The position numbers and the translations under genes are program-made. This document shows, piece by piece, positions 46,159-55,001 of a stretch of 64,000 bases of DNA. Each line of letters begins with the position of its first letter. The first letter of the stretch is position 1. The notes beneath the pieces were generated by a model. The model was not told the DNA's origin, ran no database searches, and worked only from the letters and a program-made list of their open reading frames with translations. Origin of the DNA: Achromobacter dolens (GTDB lineage Bacteria > Pseudomonadota > Gammaproteobacteria > Burkholderiales > Burkholderiaceae_B); the NCBI RefSeq assembly GCF_902859745.1, contig NZ_CADIJW010000001.1, positions 372,001-436,000 on the forward strand. The letters run 5' to 3'.

Positions 46159-49100
46159 ATGGACAAGCGACTAGAGCTGGAACCCGCGGCGATTCAGGAG
46201 GGCGCGGCGCATGCCACCGGGCCGGCCGGCCCGGCCCCGGGCACGCCAGACGCGGTCGCGATCGAGATCGAGGCCGATCCGACGCTGGGCTACGCGTCGA
46301 TCCAGAACGCGGTGCCGGTCCTGCGCTCGCTGCGGCTGAGCAACCGCTCGCAGGAGACGTTCGAGGACGTCGAGGTCCACATCCGTTGCAATCCGGCCTT
46401 CGCGCAGCCCGTGCGGCTGCGCTTCGACGCGCTGGTGCCGGGCGAAATCCGCCGCATCGCGCCGCTGGACCTGACGCCCGACCATGCCTACCTGGCCGAG
46501 CTGCAGGAGGCCCAGCGCGCCGCCATCGAGGTGACGGCGCAGGCCGATGGGCGCGAAGTGGGCCGGGCCTCGCAGGCTGTGGCCGTGCTGGCCTACGACC
46601 AGTGGGCCGGCACGCGCGCCCTGCCGGAACTGCTGGCCGCGTTTTCCATGCCCAACAACCCGGCCGTGGATGTCTTGATCGGCAAGGCCGCGCGGCTGCT
46701 GCGCGAGCAGCACAACGACCTGACCATGAACGGCTACCAGTCCAAGAGCCGAGACGTGGTCTGGAAGCAGGTGTCGGCCATCTACAGCACGCTAGCGGCC
46801 GAAACGCTGCATTACGCCGAGCCGCCCGCGTCGTTCGGCGTCGACGGCCAGAAGATCCGCACGCCCGACCGCATCCTGGAGGCCCGCGTGGCCACCTGCC
46901 TGGATCTGGCGATGTTGTTCTCGTCCTGCCTGGAGCAGGCCGGGCTGCGTCCCGTGATCCTGATGAAGGAAGGCCACGCCTGGGTGGGCGTGTGGCTGCA
47001 TCCGGCCTGCTTCGCCGATCCGCTGACCGACGACGTGCAGGCCGTGCGCAAACGCGTGGACAGCGGCGAATTCCTGGCGTTCGAAACCACGGGCATCGCC
47101 CAGCATCCGAATTTCCGGCCGTCGCTGCGGCTGGCGTTGGAACAGGGCGCGGCCCACCTGCGTGAAGACGAGGCCTTCCGCTATGCCATCGACGTGCATC
47201 GCGCACGCGAATTGCAGATCAAGCCGCTGCCGTCGCGCGCCGGCGCCACGGCGCCGGAGGGGGGCGACGCCACCGAGGCGCCCGCAGCGATCGAGCCGAC
47301 GCCCGACCTGCCGCCGCTGGACCCGGAATTCGTCATCAGCCTGGAGCCGGCCGACGACAGCCCCGAAGGCCGCCTGGCCAAATGGAAGTCGCGCCTGCTG
47401 GACCTGACGCTGCGCAACCGGCTGCTGAATTTCAAGAACACCAAGTCGACGTTGCCGCTGGTGGCGCCCGACCTGGCCCGCCTGGAAGACGCCATTGCCG
47501 ATGGCAGCGAGTTCCGCATCCGTCCGTTGCCGGCGGCCTTGATGGAGGGCGGCGATCCGCGCGTGGCGCAGGTGCATGTCGACCGTGGCGGCCGCGCACC
47601 GCTGGACGACATGGCGCTGGAGGCCCTGGGCAACCAGGAGCTGATCGCGCGCGTGCCGCAGGAGGCGCTGGATGCCAACCTGCTGACCCTCTTCGGCGCC
47701 GCGCGCACCGGGCTGGAGGAGGGGGGCGCCAATACGCTGTACCTGGCGATGGGCATGTTGCGCTGGACCGAGCATCCCGCCGCCGAGAGCGCCCACCTGG
47801 CGCCGCTGATCCTGATGCCGGTGTCGCTGCAGCGCCAGTCGGTGCGCAGCGGTTTCCGGCTGCTGCGCCACGATGACGAGACCATCATCAACCCCACGTT
47901 GTTGCAGATGCTGCGCAACAACTACGAGCTGCGCATCCCCGGCCTGGACGTGCTGCCGACCGACGACAAGGGCGTGGATGTGGCGCGAGTGCTGCAGGCG
48001 TTCCGACTGGCGGTGCGCGAGATCGCCGGTTGGGAAGTGCTGGAGCAGGTGCACCTGGGGATCTTCTCGTTCACCAAGTACCTGATGTGGAAGGACTTGC
48101 AGGATCGCAGCGGCCAGCTCAAGGCCAACCGCGTGGTGCGGCACCTGATCGACCATCCCGGCCAGGCCTTTGCGCAGGAGCCCTGGGATCCGCGTTTCGA
48201 GCGCCTGGACGACAGCTACCGGCCGCAGGACCTGTTGACGCCGCTGCTGTCGGATTCCTCGCAATTGAAGGCGATCTGCGCGGTGGACGCCGGCCGCGAC
48301 CTGGTGCTGGAAGGCCCGCCCGGCACCGGCAAGAGCCAGACCATCACCAACCTGATCGCGCACCTGCTGGCGCGCGGCAAGACGGTGCTGTTCGTGTCGG
48401 AAAAAATGGCGGCGCTGGAGGTGGTGCACCGGCGCCTGGCCAACATCGGGCTGGCGCCGTTCTGCCTGGAGCTGCATTCGTCCAAGGCGCGCAAATCCGA
48501 AGTGCTGCAGCAGCTTGGCCGCGCGCTGGAACTGGGCGGCCAGCGCACCAGCGAGGAGTGGAACCGCGAGGCCGAACGCCTGGGCGTGCTGCGCCAGGAG
48601 CTGAACGGACTGGTCGAAGCGCTGCACCAGCGTCACGCCAATGGCCTGACGGTCTATGACGCCATCGGCACCTGCATCCAGCACGCTGGCCGTGAGGCGT
48701 CGCCGATGTACTGGCCCGATGCCCAGGCGCACGACGAGAAGGACCTGGAGCGGCTGCGCGAGGCGGCGCGGCGCATGTCGACGTTGTCCGGCGAGCTGGG
48801 AGCGCTGCACGGCCACGCGCTGGCGCACATCGGCATGACCGAGTGGAGCCCGAGCTGGCAGGACGCGCTGCTGGCGGCGGCTCAGGCGCTGGACGAGGCG
48901 GTGGACGCGTTCAAGACCTGCGTGGAGGCCGCCGGCGAGGAACTGGGCGTGCCGGCCGCGGGCTTGAGCCTGGACGCCTACGCGCGCCTGGACACGTTGA
49001 TCGACGTCCTGCTGGCCGCGCCGCAGGTGCCCGCCGGCCTGGCCGCGCAGGCGCATGACCCGGCCGCGCGCCTGCGGGTGCAGGCCCTGGCCCGCCATGG

Positions 49101-52100
49101 CCTGGCGCGCAATGCGCATTGGGCCGAGGTCGGCGCGCAATGGCAGGCGCGCCTGGCGGACCTGGACGCGGCGGCGCTGCGGGCGCAATGGCAGGCCGCC
49201 TGCGCCGCCTGGTGGCCCAAGTCGGTCTTCGCCAGGCGTGGGGTGCGCAAACGCCTGGCGGCGCTGCGCGTCGATGCGCGCCGTCCGGACGACGCCGCCA
49301 TTGCCGCGATGCTGGAACCGCTGGCGCGGGTCAACGCCGAGGACCGCGAACTGGCGGCGCTCAAGGCCGATGCCGAGCGCCTGTTGCAGAATGACTATGC
49401 CGGCCTGGACACGGATTGGGAGCAGGTCGGGCGCCACGAGCAGTGGGCCGAACGTTTCGCCGAGGCGGTCACGCTGATGGCCGGCGATCCGGCCATGGCG
49501 TCCGCGCTGCGCACGCGCCTGCAGCCGCTGGTGGGCGAGAACCGCGCCTTGCTGCAGCCGGGCGCCGCGCTCGGCCAGCGCCTGCTCGACGCCCGCAACG
49601 CGTGGCGCGGGCTGCGCGATCAACTCGCCGTGGTGGAGGCGCTGGCGCATCCCGCCGCGCCGTTGGCAGGCCTGCCGCAGGACAGCGGCGCGCTCGAACG
49701 CCTCCAGGGCGTGCTGGCCGGATGGCGGCTCAACAGACAGAGCCTGATGCCGTGGTGCGTCTGGCGCCAGGCGCGCGAACAGGCGGTCGGCATGCAGTTG
49801 CAGGGGCTTGTGGCCACGCTGGAGGCGGGGCGCGTGCCGCTGGCCGGGGTCGAGGCGCATTTCGAATTCAGTTATCGCAACTGGTGGGTCAAGAAGGTCA
49901 TTGACCGGTCGCCGTTGCTGCGTTCGTTCTCCAGCGCCGACCACGATCGCAAGATCCGCGAGTTCCGCCTGGCCGACGACCGCTTCCAGCAGCTCACCTC
50001 GGCCTATATCGCGGCATTGCTGGCCGGCAAGGTGCCTGCCAACAATGCCCTCCTGGTCAGTCCCGACAGTGAGCTGGGCCTGTTGCGCCGCGAACTGCAG
50101 AAGAAGACGCGCCACGTGCCGGTGCGCCAGCTCATGCAGCGCCTGCCTTCGCTGCTGCCGCGCCTCAAGCCCTGCCTGTTGATGTCGCCGCTGTCCGTCG
50201 CGCAATACCTGGATGCCGGTCACTCGCAGTTCGACGTGGTGGTGTTCGACGAGGCCTCGCAGATTCCGGTGTGGGATTCGATCGGCGCCATCGCGCGCGG
50301 CCAGCAACTGGTGGTGGTGGGCGATACCAAGCAGTTGCCGCCCACCAGTTTCTTCAGCAAGTCCGCCAACGATGACGACGGCGCCGGCGACGATGGCCAG
50401 GTGGAAGACCTGGAGAGCATCCTGGACGAATGCCTGGGCGCCGACATGAACCGCCTGCGGCTGCAGTGGCATTACCGCAGTCGCCACGAAAGCCTGATCA
50501 CGTTCAGCAACGTGACCTACTACGATTCGCAGTTGATCACCTTCCCGTCGCCGGTCACCGACGACGTGGCGGTGCGGCTGGAACGCGTGGCCGGCGTCTA
50601 CGACCGCGGCGGCAGCCGCAGCAACCGCGCCGAGGCCGAGGCCATTGTCCAGGGCATCGAGCAGCATTACCTGGATCCGGCGCGCCGCCGCCAGAGCCTG
50701 GGCGTGGTGACGTTCAACCAGCCGCAGCAGTCGCTCATCGAAACCCTGCTGGACGCGCGCCGGCGCGCCAATGCCGCCCTGGACAAGGCGATTTCGGCGC
50801 AGGCGCGCGAGCCGCTGTTTATCAAGAACCTTGAGAACGTGCAGGGCGACGAACGCGACGTGATCTATTTCTCGATCACTTATGGTCCGGACGCGGCCGG
50901 CAAGATGACGATGAACTTCGGCCCGCTCAATGGCGAAGGCGGCCATCGCCGCCTGAACGTGGCGATCTCGCGGGCCCGCGAAGGCGTGGTGATCTACAGC
51001 ACGCTGCTGCCGCAGCAGATCGACCTGTCGCGCGTGCGCGCCGCCGGCGTGCGCGACCTGAAGCATTACCTGGAGTTTGCGTTGAAGGGGCCGCGCGCGC
51101 TGGTGGAACAGTCGCTGCCCACCGGCAGCGAACCCGACAGCCCCTTCGAGACCCAGGTCATCAAGGTGCTGCGCGAGCGCGGCTGGGTGGTGCATCCGCA
51201 GGTCGGCTGCTCGAGCTACCGCATCGACATGGGCGTGGTCGATCCGCGCGCGCCGGGCCGCTACCTGCTGGGCATCGAGTGCGATGGCCGCGCCTACCAC
51301 GCCGGCGCCACCGCGCGCGACCGCGACCGGCTGCGGCAAGTGGTGCTGGAAGGCCTGGGGTGGCGCCTGCACCGGATCTGGTCGACCGACTGGTGGATCA
51401 ATCCCGAACGCGAAGTGGAAAAGCTGCTGGCGCGCCTGGAGGCGGAACTGGCGCGCGAGGAGGAGGAGGCCGCGCCGGAACCGGAAGTCGCGCCCGAGGC
51501 GCCGGACGCCGCGGACGACGACGTGGCATTCAGCATCACCACCGAGGGCGAGGCGCAGCCGCGCCAGGCCGATCCGGCAGGCGCGCCGGCGAGTGGCATC
51601 GAGACCTACGCGGTGGCCGCGCTGCCAGCGGGCGATGCGCAGGCGTTCTACGTCCAGGCCAGCAACGCGCGGCTGAGCGCCGAATTGCGCCAGGTGATCG
51701 AGACCGAAGGCCCCTTGCCGGAAAGCGTGCTGCATCGCCGGGTGGCGCGGGCCTGGGGCCTGGAGCGCACCGGCACGCGCATCGTCGAGCGCCTGCGGCA
51801 ACTGACGCCGGCAGACAGCGGCCGCACGCAAGAAGGCGAGGTCACGTTCCTCTGGCCCGCGGGCACGCGGGCGGCGGACTGGGCGGGCTTTCGCGGCGCC
51901 GGCGACGATGAGGCCTCGCGCCGCCGCGTCGACGACGTCTGCCTGCAGGAACTGGCCAACGGCGTGCTGCGGGTGCTGGCCATGACCGGCAACGCCCCGC
52001 GCGCGGATGTGATCAAGTCGGTCTGCCGCCTGCTGGGCCAGTCGCGCACCCCGGCGGACGCCGAGGCGCGGTTGGGCCAGGCGCTGGCGGCGCTGCTGGC

Positions 52101-52146
52101 GCAAGGCCGGGTGCGCGAGGACGCGGGCATGCTGCGGGTGGATTGA
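46159..52146 (+). CDS. Giant DUF4011-helicase-nuclease protein, probable anti-phage
   Basis: This 1995-residue multidomain protein has five parts. (1) A transglutaminase-like core with C247 (RVATCLDLAMLF) and H273 (EGHAWVGVW). (2) The DUF4011 signature at 404-428 (WKSRLLDLTLRNRLLNFKNT). (3) An SF1 helicase: Walker A GPPGTGKS (K725), Walker B VVVFDEASQ (D1364, E1365), GDTKQLPP (1388-1395), WHYRSRHE (1437-1444), VQGDERDV (1561-1568) and NVAISRAR (1600-1607). (4) A Vsr/MTES-type PD-(D/E)XK nuclease with E1664, D1690 (YRIDMGV) and E1707-C-D1709 (IECDGRAYH), then ARDRDRLRQ. (5) DUF3320 near 1830-1885. The DUF4011-helicase-Vsr combination has been reported as a single-gene anti-phage system (Hhe); the defence role here is inferred. 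Neighbours are not defence genes, and all catalytic motifs look intact. Confidence 0.88.
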   Translation: MDKRLELEPAAIQEGAAHATGPAGPAPGTPDAVAIEIEADPTLGYASIQNAVPVLRSLRLSNRSQETFEDVEVHIRCNPAFAQPVRLRFDALVPGEIRRIAPLDLTPDHAYLAELQEAQRAAIEVTAQADGREVGRASQAVAVLAYDQWAGTRALPELLAAFSMPNNPAVDVLIGKAARLLREQHNDLTMNGYQSKSRDVVWKQVSAIYSTLAAETLHYAEPPASFGVDGQKIRTPDRILEARVATCLDLAMLFSSCLEQAGLRPVILMKEGHAWVGVWLHPACFADPLTDDVQAVRKRVDSGEFLAFETTGIAQHPNFRPSLRLALEQGAAHLREDEAFRYAIDVHRARELQIKPLPSRAGATAPEGGDATEAPAAIEPTPDLPPLDPEFVISLEPADDSPEGRLAKWKSRLLDLTLRNRLLNFKNTKSTLPLVAPDLARLEDAIADGSEFRIRPLPAALMEGGDPRVAQVHVDRGGRAPLDDMALEALGNQELIARVPQEALDANLLTLFGAARTGLEEGGANTLYLAMGMLRWTEHPAAESAHLAPLILMPVSLQRQSVRSGFRLLRHDDETIINPTLLQMLRNNYELRIPGLDVLPTDDKGVDVARVLQAFRLAVREIAGWEVLEQVHLGIFSFTKYLMWKDLQDRSGQLKANRVVRHLIDHPGQAFAQEPWDPRFERLDDSYRPQDLLTPLLSDSSQLKAICAVDAGRDLVLEGPPGTGKSQTITNLIAHLLARGKTVLFVSEKMAALEVVHRRLANIGLAPFCLELHSSKARKSEVLQQLGRALELGGQRTSEEWNREAERLGVLRQELNGLVEALHQRHANGLTVYDAIGTCIQHAGREASPMYWPDAQAHDEKDLERLREAARRMSTLSGELGALHGHALAHIGMTEWSPSWQDALLAAAQALDEAVDAFKTCVEAAGEELGVPAAGLSLDAYARLDTLIDVLLAAPQVPAGLAAQAHDPAARLRVQALARHGLARNAHWAEVGAQWQARLADLDAAALRAQWQAACAAWWPKSVFARRGVRKRLAALRVDARRPDDAAIAAMLEPLARVNAEDRELAALKADAERLLQNDYAGLDTDWEQVGRHEQWAERFAEAVTLMAGDPAMASALRTRLQPLVGENRALLQPGAALGQRLLDARNAWRGLRDQLAVVEALAHPAAPLAGLPQDSGALERLQGVLAGWRLNRQSLMPWCVWRQAREQAVGMQLQGLVATLEAGRVPLAGVEAHFEFSYRNWWVKKVIDRSPLLRSFSSADHDRKIREFRLADDRFQQLTSAYIAALLAGKVPANNALLVSPDSELGLLRRELQKKTRHVPVRQLMQRLPSLLPRLKPCLLMSPLSVAQYLDAGHSQFDVVVFDEASQIPVWDSIGAIARGQQLVVVGDTKQLPPTSFFSKSANDDDGAGDDGQVEDLESILDECLGADMNRLRLQWHYRSRHESLITFSNVTYYDSQLITFPSPVTDDVAVRLERVAGVYDRGGSRSNRAEAEAIVQGIEQHYLDPARRRQSLGVVTFNQPQQSLIETLLDARRRANAALDKAISAQAREPLFIKNLENVQGDERDVIYFSITYGPDAAGKMTMNFGPLNGEGGHRRLNVAISRAREGVVIYSTLLPQQIDLSRVRAAGVRDLKHYLEFALKGPRALVEQSLPTGSEPDSPFETQVIKVLRERGWVVHPQVGCSSYRIDMGVVDPRAPGRYLLGIECDGRAYHAGATARDRDRLRQVVLEGLGWRLHRIWSTDWWINPEREVEKLLARLEAELAREEEEAAPEPEVAPEAPDAADDDVAFSITTEGEAQPRQADPAGAPASGIETYAVAALPAGDAQAFYVQASNARLSAELRQVIETEGPLPESVLHRRVARAWGLERTGTRIVERLRQLTPADSGRTQEGEVTFLWPAGTRAADWAGFRGAGDDEASRRRVDDVCLQELANGVLRVLAMTGNAPRADVIKSVCRLLGQSRTPADAEARLGQALAALLAQGRVREDAGMLRVD

Positions 52147-52457
52147 GGCACCGCGGCGCGCCTCGGGCAAGAACGCCGCAAAACGCTGCATCACTGTGTG
52201 CAATGTTGCGGTTGGCGCGACGCGTAAGTGTCAGTCTGTAATCACACGGCGGGACGCGAGCGGCCCGCGCCGCGCCCCGCCATTCGTGGCGCCGCCGCAG
52301 GAGCGGCGCGGGGCGGACGCAGCCTTTGGTGTCAGCTTGTGTTCAGTCGGGCGGCAAGATTTTGATACGTCCGAGGGCAGGACTCGCCTATTTCGTCCAT
52401 GGCGCGGACGTAGAATCGCGGTTTTCATCAGTGCCACACGGCTGATAGGAACAAACC
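52147..52457. other. 311-bp gap, promoter of META lipoprotein gene
   Basis: No convincing gene is seen. The gap contains a GC-rich imperfect palindromic area (about 52262-52320) with no T-run and, near the right end, CGTAGAATCGCGG as a possible -10. The stretch is moderately less GC-rich toward the start of the lipoprotein gene. Confidence 0.35.
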
Positions 52458-53276
52458 ATGAAAAAGACAATTCTCCTGGCGTCGGTCTGCGCCGCCTTGC
52501 TGCAGGCTTGCGCACCGGTTTCCCACACTGGCGAAGGATCTTCCACCATGTCCACCTCTTCCTCGACGCCCGCCGCCAACGCATTGAGCCTGCCGGCCTA
52601 CCACTGGCGCCTGGCGTCCGCCACCGATGCCTCGGGTAAGACCATCCCCGCCTTGCAGAAGGGCATCGAACAACCGCTGCGCCTGTCGTTCTCGGCCGAT
52701 GGCATGAACATCCGCGGCGGCTGCAACACGCAGTTCGGCGGCTACACGTATAAGGACGGCGTGCTGCATGTCGCCAACCTCGCTTCGACGATGAAGGCGT
52801 GCGAACCCGGCCTGATGAAACTGGATGCCGAGATCGGCCAGCGCCTGAAGGGCGACCTGCGCGCCACGCTCAGCGGCGAGTCCACCGAACCGGCCCTGGA
52901 ACTGGTGGCGCAGGACGGCAGCGTGCTGAAGTTCGTCGGCGAGCCGACACCGGAAACCCTGTACGGCAGCGCCGGCGAGATCATGTTCCTGGAAGTGGCG
53001 CCCAAACGCGCCGATTGCAGCCATCCCATGATCCCGCGCTACCAGTGCCTGATGGTGCGCGAGCGCCGCTACAACGAGGCCGGTGTGCAACTGCCGCCGC
53101 AGGAAGACTGGCATCCGCTGTACCAGTCGATCGAAGGCTACGACCACCGCGATGGCGTGCGCACCGTGCTGCGCGTCAAGCGCTACGACTGGAAGAACCC
53201 GCCGGCGGACGCGCCCTCGAAGGTGTACGTGCTGGACATGGTGGTCGAGCAGGACGCCTCGGGCAAGAAGAAGTAA
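52458..53276 (+). CDS. META and DUF4377 domain lipoprotein
   Basis: This 272-residue protein has lipobox LLQAC (C18). A META/HslJ-like domain covers about residues 45-160 (YHWRLASATDASGK, SFSADGMNIRGGCNTQFGG, TMKACEP), followed by a DUF4377 domain (EVAPKRADCSHP, YQCLMVRERRYN, DWHPLYQSIEGYDHRDGVRT). This pairing occurs in outer-membrane-anchored envelope stress proteins; no specific activity is known. The ATG at 52458 lies close behind AGGAACAAACC. Confidence 0.8.
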   Translation: MKKTILLASVCAALLQACAPVSHTGEGSSTMSTSSSTPAANALSLPAYHWRLASATDASGKTIPALQKGIEQPLRLSFSADGMNIRGGCNTQFGGYTYKDGVLHVANLASTMKACEPGLMKLDAEIGQRLKGDLRATLSGESTEPALELVAQDGSVLKFVGEPTPETLYGSAGEIMFLEVAPKRADCSHPMIPRYQCLMVRERRYNEAGVQLPPQEDWHPLYQSIEGYDHRDGVRTVLRVKRYDWKNPPADAPSKVYVLDMVVEQDASGKKK

Positions 53277-53376
53277 ACGCCGGCCGCGCCCATTCGGGCG
53301 CGGCGTCTCAAGCGGCTCCCCCGCGCGCCCCGATCGCGGAAAGGGAAGGGAAGGAGGCGGATTGAACGCCTTCATC

Positions 53377-53395
53377 AATAATGATTACAATTCCC
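53377..53395 (+). promoter_or_regulatory. Fur box before second ECF sigma gene
   Basis: AATAATGATTACAATTCCC closely follows the GATAATGATAATCATTATC Fur consensus in its left half. It lies 36 bp upstream of the sigma start, where a bound Fur would block transcription. Confidence 0.65.
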
Positions 53396-53430
53396 ATTCC
53401 CGAAATACTCAAGGCGCTGACGCGACGGCC

Positions 53431-53958
53431 ATGTCGTCCACGGAATCCCTGGAACACCGCGAGCTGGGCAGGCTGTACCGCGACCATCACGGCTGGCTGC
53501 GTGGCTGGTTGCTGCGGCGGCTGAACGTGCCGGCCGAGGCCGCCGACCTGGCCCAGGACACCTTCCTGCGGCTGCTGGCCTCGCCGGCATCGATGGCGCA
53601 ATTGCAGGGCGTGCGGCAGCCGCGCAGCTTCCTGGCCACGGTGGCGCAACGCACGCTGGTCGACCACATCCGCCGCCAGGTGCTGGAACGCGCCTGGCTG
53701 GAAACCCTGGCGCAGCAGCCCGAGGCCAGCGCCATTTCACCCGAGACTCGGGCCATCCTGCTCGAGACCATCCGCGAGATCGACGCCATGCTGCACGGCC
53801 TGGGCGACAAGGTGCGGCGCGCCTTCCTGATGTCCCAGTTGGAAGGGGCCAGCTACGCCGAGATCGCCGCCCGCCTGGGCGTGACGGTCAGTTCCATCAA
53901 GAAGTACATGGCGCGCGCCACCGAGCATTGCCTGGTGTACGCGCTGGCCCGGCAGTAG
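53431..53958 (+). CDS. ECF sigma factor, FecI type
   Basis: This 175-residue factor shows region 2 (LGRLYRDHHGWLRGWLLRR, AADLAQDTFLRLLA) and region 4 (VRRAFLMSQLEGASYAEIAA, VTVSSIKKYMARA). It belongs to the iron-starvation sigma group, and its start sits just after a Fur box. FecR follows at 6 bp. It should drive the adjacent receptor gene. Confidence 0.92.
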   Translation: MSSTESLEHRELGRLYRDHHGWLRGWLLRRLNVPAEAADLAQDTFLRLLASPASMAQLQGVRQPRSFLATVAQRTLVDHIRRQVLERAWLETLAQQPEASAISPETRAILLETIREIDAMLHGLGDKVRRAFLMSQLEGASYAEIAARLGVTVSSIKKYMARATEHCLVYALARQ

Positions 53959-53964
53959 GCGGCC

Positions 53965-54915
53965 ATGGCGGACAAGACCATCGCCGCGGCGGCGCAATGG
54001 TACGCGCGGCTCTGCGCAGACGACGTCAGCGCGGCCGACGTGGCGGCGCATGGGCGCTGGCTGGCGGCCGATCCCGAACATGCGCGCATCTGGGGCCAGG
54101 TGGAACGGCTGCGCGGCACGCTGGGAGCCGCGCCGGCGCGCCTGGCTGCGGACACGCTCAATCGTGCCGACCAGCACTTCTCGCGCCGCCGCGCCGCGCT
54201 GCGCAACGGGCTGGGCGCGGTGGCGCTGCTGGGCGCCGGCGGCCTGGCGGCCTGGCGCACCCTGCCGACGGAGCGGATGCTGGCCGACTACCGCACCGGG
54301 GCGGGCGAGCGCCGCGAACTGCGGCTGGCGGACGGCACCTTGCTCTGGCTGGACAGCGCCAGCGCGGTCGACGTGACCGTCGACGCCGGCCAGCGGCGCA
54401 TCTTCGTGCATGCCGGCGAGATCCTGGTCGATACCGACAACGTCCGTCCCGGCCTGCCGCCCTTGCGCGTGCGCACCGCGCACGGCGCGGTGCGACCCTT
54501 GGGCACGCGTTTCATCGTCACGCGGCAGGATGACCTGACGCGGGTCGCGGTGCTGCGCCATGCGGTGGCGCTGGAACCCGCGACGGGCGGCGCGCCCGTG
54601 ATCCTGAAGGCGGGCGAGCAGGGCACGCTTGCGCTCGCGGGGGCGCAGGCGGCCGGCGCCATCACCGGCGAACCCGACGCCTGGACGCGCGGTCTGCTGG
54701 TTGTCGACAACTGGCGCCTGGACGATTTCGTTGCCCGGCTCGACCGTTATCGGCCCGGGCTGTTGCGATGCGACGATGCCGTGGCGGCGCTGCGCCTGTC
54801 GGGGGCCTTTCCCGTCGACGACACCGACCAGGCGCTGGCCGCCGTGACGCGCGCGCTGCCCGTGAACATCGCGCGCTTTACCCGTTATTACGTCCGCATC
54901 GTCGCCCGCCACTGA
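53965..54915 (+). CDS. FecR-like sigma regulator
   Basis: This 316-residue protein has a cytoplasmic N-terminal domain (AAQWYARLCADDVSAADVAA, WLAADPEHARIWGQVERLRG), a membrane helix (about 75-92; VALLGAGGLAAWRTL) and a periplasmic FecR domain (GAGERRELRLADGTLLWLDS). A C-terminal domain (FVARLDRYRPGLLRCDDAVA, LSGAFPVDDTDQALAAV) contacts the receptor signalling domain. It lies 6 bp after the sigma gene and upstream of its receptor. Confidence 0.92.
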   Translation: MADKTIAAAAQWYARLCADDVSAADVAAHGRWLAADPEHARIWGQVERLRGTLGAAPARLAADTLNRADQHFSRRRAALRNGLGAVALLGAGGLAAWRTLPTERMLADYRTGAGERRELRLADGTLLWLDSASAVDVTVDAGQRRIFVHAGEILVDTDNVRPGLPPLRVRTAHGAVRPLGTRFIVTRQDDLTRVAVLRHAVALEPATGGAPVILKAGEQGTLALAGAQAAGAITGEPDAWTRGLLVVDNWRLDDFVARLDRYRPGLLRCDDAVAALRLSGAFPVDDTDQALAAVTRALPVNIARFTRYYVRIVARH

Positions 54916-55001
54916 TTTTTTTCGCTCGGCATTGTCCTTTTTCCGCGCTCGTCCGACTTAGCAGGGATTACGTCGGATCTGCCACACGGAAACCTGAGTC
55001 C

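Noticed and set aside
46792-52203. A minus-strand open frame of about 1800 codons opposite the helicase-nuclease gene
   Set aside because: It is the antisense of a GC-rich gene. Its composition (long runs of His, Arg, Gln and Ala) has no domain signature, whereas the plus strand shows every helicase and nuclease motif.
46159-53276. A multi-gene defence island around the giant helicase
   Set aside because: The neighbours are an exported protein and a META lipoprotein, and no methylase, integrase, toxin or other defence gene is adjacent. Only the single gene is proposed.
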